From Cryptomeria japonica (Eukaryota > Streptophyta > Pinopsida > Cupressales > Cupressaceae): a stretch of DNA of 64,000 nucleotides. The DNA lies in contig NC_081415.1 of NCBI RefSeq assembly GCF_030272615.1, positions 601,421,644 through 601,485,643 on the forward strand, written 5' to 3'. The position numbers and the translations under genes were made by a program. Shown here piece by piece: positions 59,298 through 64,000 of the stretch. The notes beneath the pieces were generated by a model. That model was given only the letters and a program-made list of their open reading frames with translations. It did no database searches and was not told the DNA's origin. Numbering within the stretch: the stretch's first letter is position 1; the number at the start of each line of letters is the position of its first letter.

Positions 59298-60936
59298 TAA
59301 AAAACCATGAAAAACTGTTAGTGAGAGGTGGCAAAATAGTGCATCTTTTGTTCTGCTCATCATGGAATGAACCATTAGCGCGAGCGCATCCAGGTGGTTG
59401 GGTCTATGCTAGGTGTGCCCTTGTCTCACTCCCCAAGGCATCTGATCATTCCGAGCCACCTCATAGCGATGCTTTCCCTTGAGCGCTCAAAGTGGAAAAA
59501 ATAATCAAACTTAAACGTCACATAACTCAGAGACCATGGCACTTATGGATGATCCATTTAAATATATGGAGTCATGTTGTCACTTCCTAAAAAATCCTCT
59601 CTCTATTTCAGACAACTCGATTATGTTTTCTTGTGGTGAGAATTTTTTTGTCACATAAAAAGCTATTAGTGAGAGGTGGAAAAATAGTGCATCTTTCATT
59701 CTGCTCGTTGTGGGAATGAAATGTTAGTGCGAGTGCATCCAGGACTAGGTTTACATTAGGTGTGTCCTTGTCTCATTCCCTTAGATGTCCAATCATTTTG
59801 AGCCACCTCGTAGCAATGCTTTCCCTTGAGCACTCAAAGTGGAAAAAATAGTAAAAATTTGATGTCATGTAACTCAGAGACTGTGGCATTTATGGATGAT
59901 TTGTTTAAACCTACAGGGTTGTGTTGTCACTGCCTAAAAAATCATCTCTTGGTTTTAGACAACTTGATTCCATTTTCTTATGGTGAGATTTTTTCTGTCG
60001 CATCAAAAACCATCAGTGAGAGGTGACAAAATATTGCATCATTTGTTCTTCTTGTCGTGGGAATGAACCATCAACACAAGTGCATCTTGGTGGCTAGGTG
60101 TTCCCTTGTATCATTCCCCAAGACATCTGAAAATTTTGAGCCACCTCGTATAGACGCTTTCCCTTGAGCACTCAAAGTGGAAAAAATGGTCAAACTTTGA
60201 TGTCGCATAACTCAAAGACCATGGCACTTATGGATGATCTATTCAAACCAATGGGGTTGTGTTATTGTTGCCTAAAAAAGCCTCTCTCTCTTTTTGACAA
60301 ATTGATTCCATTTTCTTGCTATGAAATTTTTTTGTCACATCAAAAACCGTAAAAAACCGTCAATGAGAGGTTGCAAAATAGTGCATCTTTTGTTCTACTC
60401 GTCATGGGAATGAACCATCAATGTGAGTGCATGCGGGTGGCTGGGTTTATATTTTGTGTGTCCTTGTCTTTCTCCCTTAGACATCCAATCATTCCGAGCC
60501 ACCTCGTAGCGATGCTTTCCCTTGAGCGCTCAAAGTGGAAAAAATAGTCAAAATTTGATGTTACATAACTTGGAGACCGTGGCACTTATGGATGAGTTGT
60601 TCCAACCTACAAGGTCATGTTTTTTTTGCCTAAATAAGCCTCTCTTGGTTTCGGACAACTCGATTCCATTTTTTTGTGGTGAGATTTTGTTGCATAATAA
60701 AATGTTAGTGAGAGGTGGCAAAATATTGCATCTTTCATTCTGCTCATCATGGGAATGACCTGTCTGCGCAAATGTGTTCGGGTGGTCGGGTTTATGCTAG
60801 GTGTGTCCTTGTATCACTCCCCAAGATGTCTAATCATTTCAAGCCACCTCGTAGTGACGCTTTCCCTTGAGCGCTCAAAGTGGAAAGACTAGTCAAACTT
60901 TGTCATCGTGTAACTCAAAGACCATGATACTTATGG
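59298..60936 (+). repeat. Tandem array of 347-bp repeats, about 4.7 copies
   Basis: The marker GTGAGAGGTG recurs at 59321, 59669, 60016, 60363 (changed) and 60709, giving spacings of 348, 347, 347 and 346 bp. Each unit also has AGCGCTCAAAGTGGAAAAAA and a conserved ACTCAGAGACCATGGCACTT-like stretch. The last copy stops at about 60936, where it meets the reading frame of the minus-strand gene. Short frames inside it (MSTQSGKN and the like) recur because the units recur, and I do not take them as genes. Confidence 0.88.
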
Positions 60937-63105
60937 TGTTTTTAATATTATATTCATGTATTGACCAAAAATATCTAGAAACCAAAGACTTACCTGCATT
61001 ACCTGGTCCCATCATAGAGTTACACCATTGCACAATTGTTTCTATATCTATTAACATTGCACCACCTTCATACTTCAATTCTTCTCTGGTAAGAGATCTT
61101 TTCACACATGCTCCTGCACCATCATGCTCTCCCTTTCCATTCCCTACCTCAAAGAAATTCCAAAAATGTTGCACATCACTTGTCACATGCATCCTAGTCA
61201 ACTAGTAGAACATCCTTGCATTATTGAATTGTGTGGTGCAATTGTCCGACAATATTAAGTGTTGGTTGGATCTTATATCTCTTTCCCTTAAACTATCATA
61301 GAAGACTATAAAGAATCCTTGCACAAACTCTGAAGAATGAGTATGATCATCGCTGATATAGAAGTGATACTCTTATAACCTTTCTATCCTCCTCAGTGTT
61401 ATCATGTGCATGCATGTATGCTATGTGTACAAAAAATGTAACTTGTGTAGAGTGGTAGTACATAGATTGTACTTCATTTTTTGGCTTTAGTGTATAATTC
61501 TCAACAAAATCAATGATAGAGACAATAGTGCCGAGGGGGAAAGTGTCCTTACACAACTTGAATTTATCATCTAACCACCTGGCTCTATGTGTGTGACCTA
61601 TTTACTCATACACTATTTTCTCTTGAAACATCTTCATAAAATCAGCTAGGCATATATCCCTTTTCACTAACTCACACCTCTTTAATTATTTTCCATCTTT
61701 AACACCATATGTGGCTGACTTGTATTTTCCAAAAGAAACTAGTTCCTTACCAATTTCATGTGTGCTATCTAGATGAAGGCATCTATGCAACTATTGGAAA
61801 CCGCCACATGTAGGACAAAATCCTCTCAAATGCATCATCTTATAGTAAATGCACCCCTCATCTTGTCTACATAGTACACTTGAAATAAATTCTCTCGGTG
61901 ACTTAGGAGGTGCTCGTAGACCACATTCTTGCAAAACACCGTTAGTGTGCAAAGTACATCATATATAGGGATAAATATTATAATGCATGGAAAATTCAAC
62001 ATGGACCCTACAACAACATGTAGTATGTGCATGATTAATCTTATCATAAAATGGTTTTGTCATCTCAAAAAATCTTGGACTAATTTTAATCTGAGGAAAG
62101 GTTTGAAGAAACCTTTCATAAAATTGTGTTTGAGTTGTATCTAAATAGTGTTTTGGATGTGGCTCACGATTACTAATTCCAATTCGCCTTCTAACAACAT
62201 CTCTTTGGTTGGGTGAAACCCTTGTGTTGTCATACCACTATTTCTCAATTAACATTCTTAGTGCATCAACAATAATCTTGTCCTTGCATGGGAGTCTACC
62301 CGAGAATGCCCAAAGAGAATTATTGTTAGGATCCTCGATTTTCTCCCACCTCTCTAAGGCATAGTGTAATGCGGTTCTACTTATCCTTAATGACTTGCTT
62401 TCTTTGCTTATTAAATGAGATTTTTCTATTTCCTTTCCCATTATTGTTGATGTGAGGACATGACGAGTAACATTAGCATCTTTAGTGCATGATTTCGAAC
62501 CAATGGCTTGGTATGCATCAAAAAGATTTCTCACAATGGTTCTTTCACTATTATTTTCAGATGTTGTTAACCCCAAAATTTTCATTCTCTCTAAATTTAA
62601 GATTTTTAATCATTTCAACAACTAATTGGCATCTTCCACTTTGATTTAAGTTTTCAAAATAGTTATTACAAATTCTTCTAATCGTTCTTCTATAAGTTCT
62701 TTTAGAAATTTTATCATGCATTGGCTTCACAATATTTTCATCAATATCTATTAGGAACTTTGGTTTTCTATGAATTATTCTAAGAGGTGTTAATATTGGT
62801 GCATGCTCTTAATTTTCATTAGGTGAATTATGTGCATTGATCACATCAAATTCAAATGGTATATCTTCTTCAATTTCATTAACATGTGCATTTATCGAAT
62901 CATTTTCAAATGGTGTATGTTCATTGAATTCATTAGGTGCATTCATCATATACATTTGAATTGGTGTATGTTGATCATTTTGATTTGGTGTATTCATCAT
63001 ATCAATTTCAATTGTTGAATGTTCATCACTTTCATTAGGTGCATTAGATGATGTACCTTCACGTAATCTCCTCATACATTCCCTTTGTCTTTCCTTTGCT
63101 ACCTC
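60937..63105 (-). pseudogene. DDE-type transposase-like gene, degenerate
   Basis: On the minus strand the protein starts near KERQRECMRRLREG (about 63105-63055) and continues through an Asn/Glu-rich region with NTPNQNDQHTP-like repeats. It then has MKILGLTTSENNSERTIVR (62585) and a helix-turn-helix-like part (SKESKSLRISRTALHYAL). Cys pairs (CGLRAPP, CRQDEGC, GFCPTCGG) follow. A catalytic-looking core reads IIDFVENYT, QSMYYHSTQVTFF, LILSDNCTTQFNNARMF and HFWNFFEVGNGKGEHDGAG with CVKR. Acidic residues in IIDF and SDNC and the GKGxxDGxGxxxKR box fit an RNase H-fold DDE transposase. Several stops, including one near 62236, and a truncation by the 347-bp array at its 3' end break it. A possible splice donor (GTAAGT) is at 60993. 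Family unassigned. Confidence 0.6.
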
Positions 63106-63192
63106 TCATTTTTCATTTGTTCCTCACTTGTTCTTTCCTAGTGTCCTACACATAACATCATGATGACAATCCACAATCAAATAGAAAAAAAA

Positions 63193-63394
63193 ACAAATGT
63201 TCATCATTTTGTTATAATCTAAAGTAACAATAATAAAATAACTTTAAAAAAAACCAAAATACAAGACAAATCAATCATGATCAAAGCAAAAAAACAACAA
63301 ATGATCATCATTTTGTTATAATTTAAAGTAATAATGATAAAATAATTTCAAAAACAATCCAATATACGAGACAAATCAATCATTTTAAAGAAAA
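63193..63394 (+). repeat. Tandem duplication, 104-bp period
   Basis: ACAAATGTTCATCATTTTGT at 63193 recurs at 63297 with one change in that stretch. Both copies run through GACAAATCAATCAT. It is AT-rich and lies just upstream of the minus-strand transposase-like gene. Confidence 0.8.
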
Positions 63395-63503
63395 AGTGAT
63401 AAAAAAATATGAAAACTTGACTGTTATTGTCCCAAAAAATCATGTGCAAAAGCAGTGGGGCCTTCAAACTGTTGACATTCTACACTCTTATGAGAATAGA
63501 TGA
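63395..63503. other. Short unassigned stretch
   Basis: Between the duplicated block and the next LTR. No gene is supported. The transposon end that should lie here could not be identified. Confidence 0.4.
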
Positions 63504-64000
63504 TGTTGTCATTGATTGAAACCAAATGGCAATTATCTAGCAACCAACCGATAGATACCAGCATTGACAATAGACTTCTACATACACCGGTAGGCACTTC
63601 ACCGACATCGGCAACAATACATACCGACACTCAAGCCGACATGGAATAAACTTTTGTTTATTGTTTTGTAATGTAATTATATTTTGTAAAAGTTGACATG
63701 GTATATTGTAAAAGAGTCATATATGTATGAGATCTTATAGGTCATTTTTGTAAGGATATAGATGAGAAGTATAAGGCAATTTTGTATAAGGTGATATAGT
63801 TGACAACGAAGGTTCTAGTTATTGACTGAGCTTAAACCGATACTAAATCTAGCATGAGAGATGTTGTTTTGAAGACGTACATTGTATTGGATTTTGATAA
63901 TCCATTTTGTAGCCAATGTGACTCTTTATTGAGAAGTGTGCTCTAGGCTATTGGCCTCCCTGCATGTGCAGGCCCCTCATTGTAAGTAGTATTTATTAAT
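63504..64000 (+). repeat. Partial copia-type LTR at window edge
   Basis: TGTTGTCATTGATTG resembles the start of Sirevirus-type LTRs. Near the edge, GTGCTCTAGGCTATTGGCC and GCAGGCCCCTCATTGTAA match the pattern of 40788-40838 in the host copia LTR. The other end is outside the window, so the start is a best guess. Confidence 0.5.

Noticed and set aside
59826-60758. Repeated small proteins starting MSTQSGKN or MSAQSGKN
   Set aside because: They are the same part of the 347-bp unit read several times, and they end at different places through mutation. This is the repeat, not a gene family.
55320-63503. Terminal inverted repeats for the convergent gene pair
   Set aside because: I compared the sequence after 55320 with the reverse complement of 63395-63503 and saw no convincing match, so no element boundary is claimed.

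Overview
The window reads as a block of plant nuclear repeat DNA with no recognisable host gene. Every coding region I can identify belongs to a transposable element and is broken by stops, frameshifts or insertions. Long, old, nested LTR retrotransposons with little sign of removal suggest a large plant genome, perhaps a gymnosperm; that placement is inference, not proof.

Left part (1-41072): three levels of nesting are readable at base resolution. (1) An old Sirevirus-like Ty1/copia element is present as pieces 1-578 and 39400-41072. (2) Inside its RNase H sits element A (579-39399), a Ty3/gypsy-like element with about 1.2 kb LTRs and a Gag-protease-tail reading frame but no reverse transcriptase or integrase. 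The flanking target duplications are CATTA and CATTC. (3) Inside A's coding region sits a second copia family as a tandem array (6297-37330): seven LTRs (L1-L7) alternating with six internal regions (U1-U6), the whole array flanked by one 5-bp duplication, GGATG. Removing each insertion restores the reading frame of the layer beneath. This array is the most striking object in the window. Its units share stops and small deletions in a patchwork, as expected from repeated unequal exchange or gene conversion.

Middle part (41073-55320): a minus-strand plant mobile domain (PMD) fragment is split by element B (42072-54261). B is a copia-type non-autonomous element with 1.2 kb LTRs, a coiled-coil protein with five CCHC-like knuckles, and a long second reading frame of unknown origin in place of pol. 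The 3' LTR of B is split by a 5'-truncated LINE (49632-53744) with a 15-bp target duplication. The LINE carries an extra reading frame after its RNase H domain.

Right part (55320-64000): two degenerate genes face each other. A spliced plus-strand gene of unknown family lies at about 55.8-58.6 kb. A minus-strand gene at about 60.9-63.1 kb has features of a DDE-type transposase. Between them lies a tandem array of 347-bp repeats that cuts into the 3' end of the minus-strand gene. The window ends inside another copia-type LTR.

Most stop codons in the copia array fit C-to-T or G-to-A change in CG or CHG contexts, consistent with long-term DNA methylation. No tRNA, rRNA or CRISPR array was seen.
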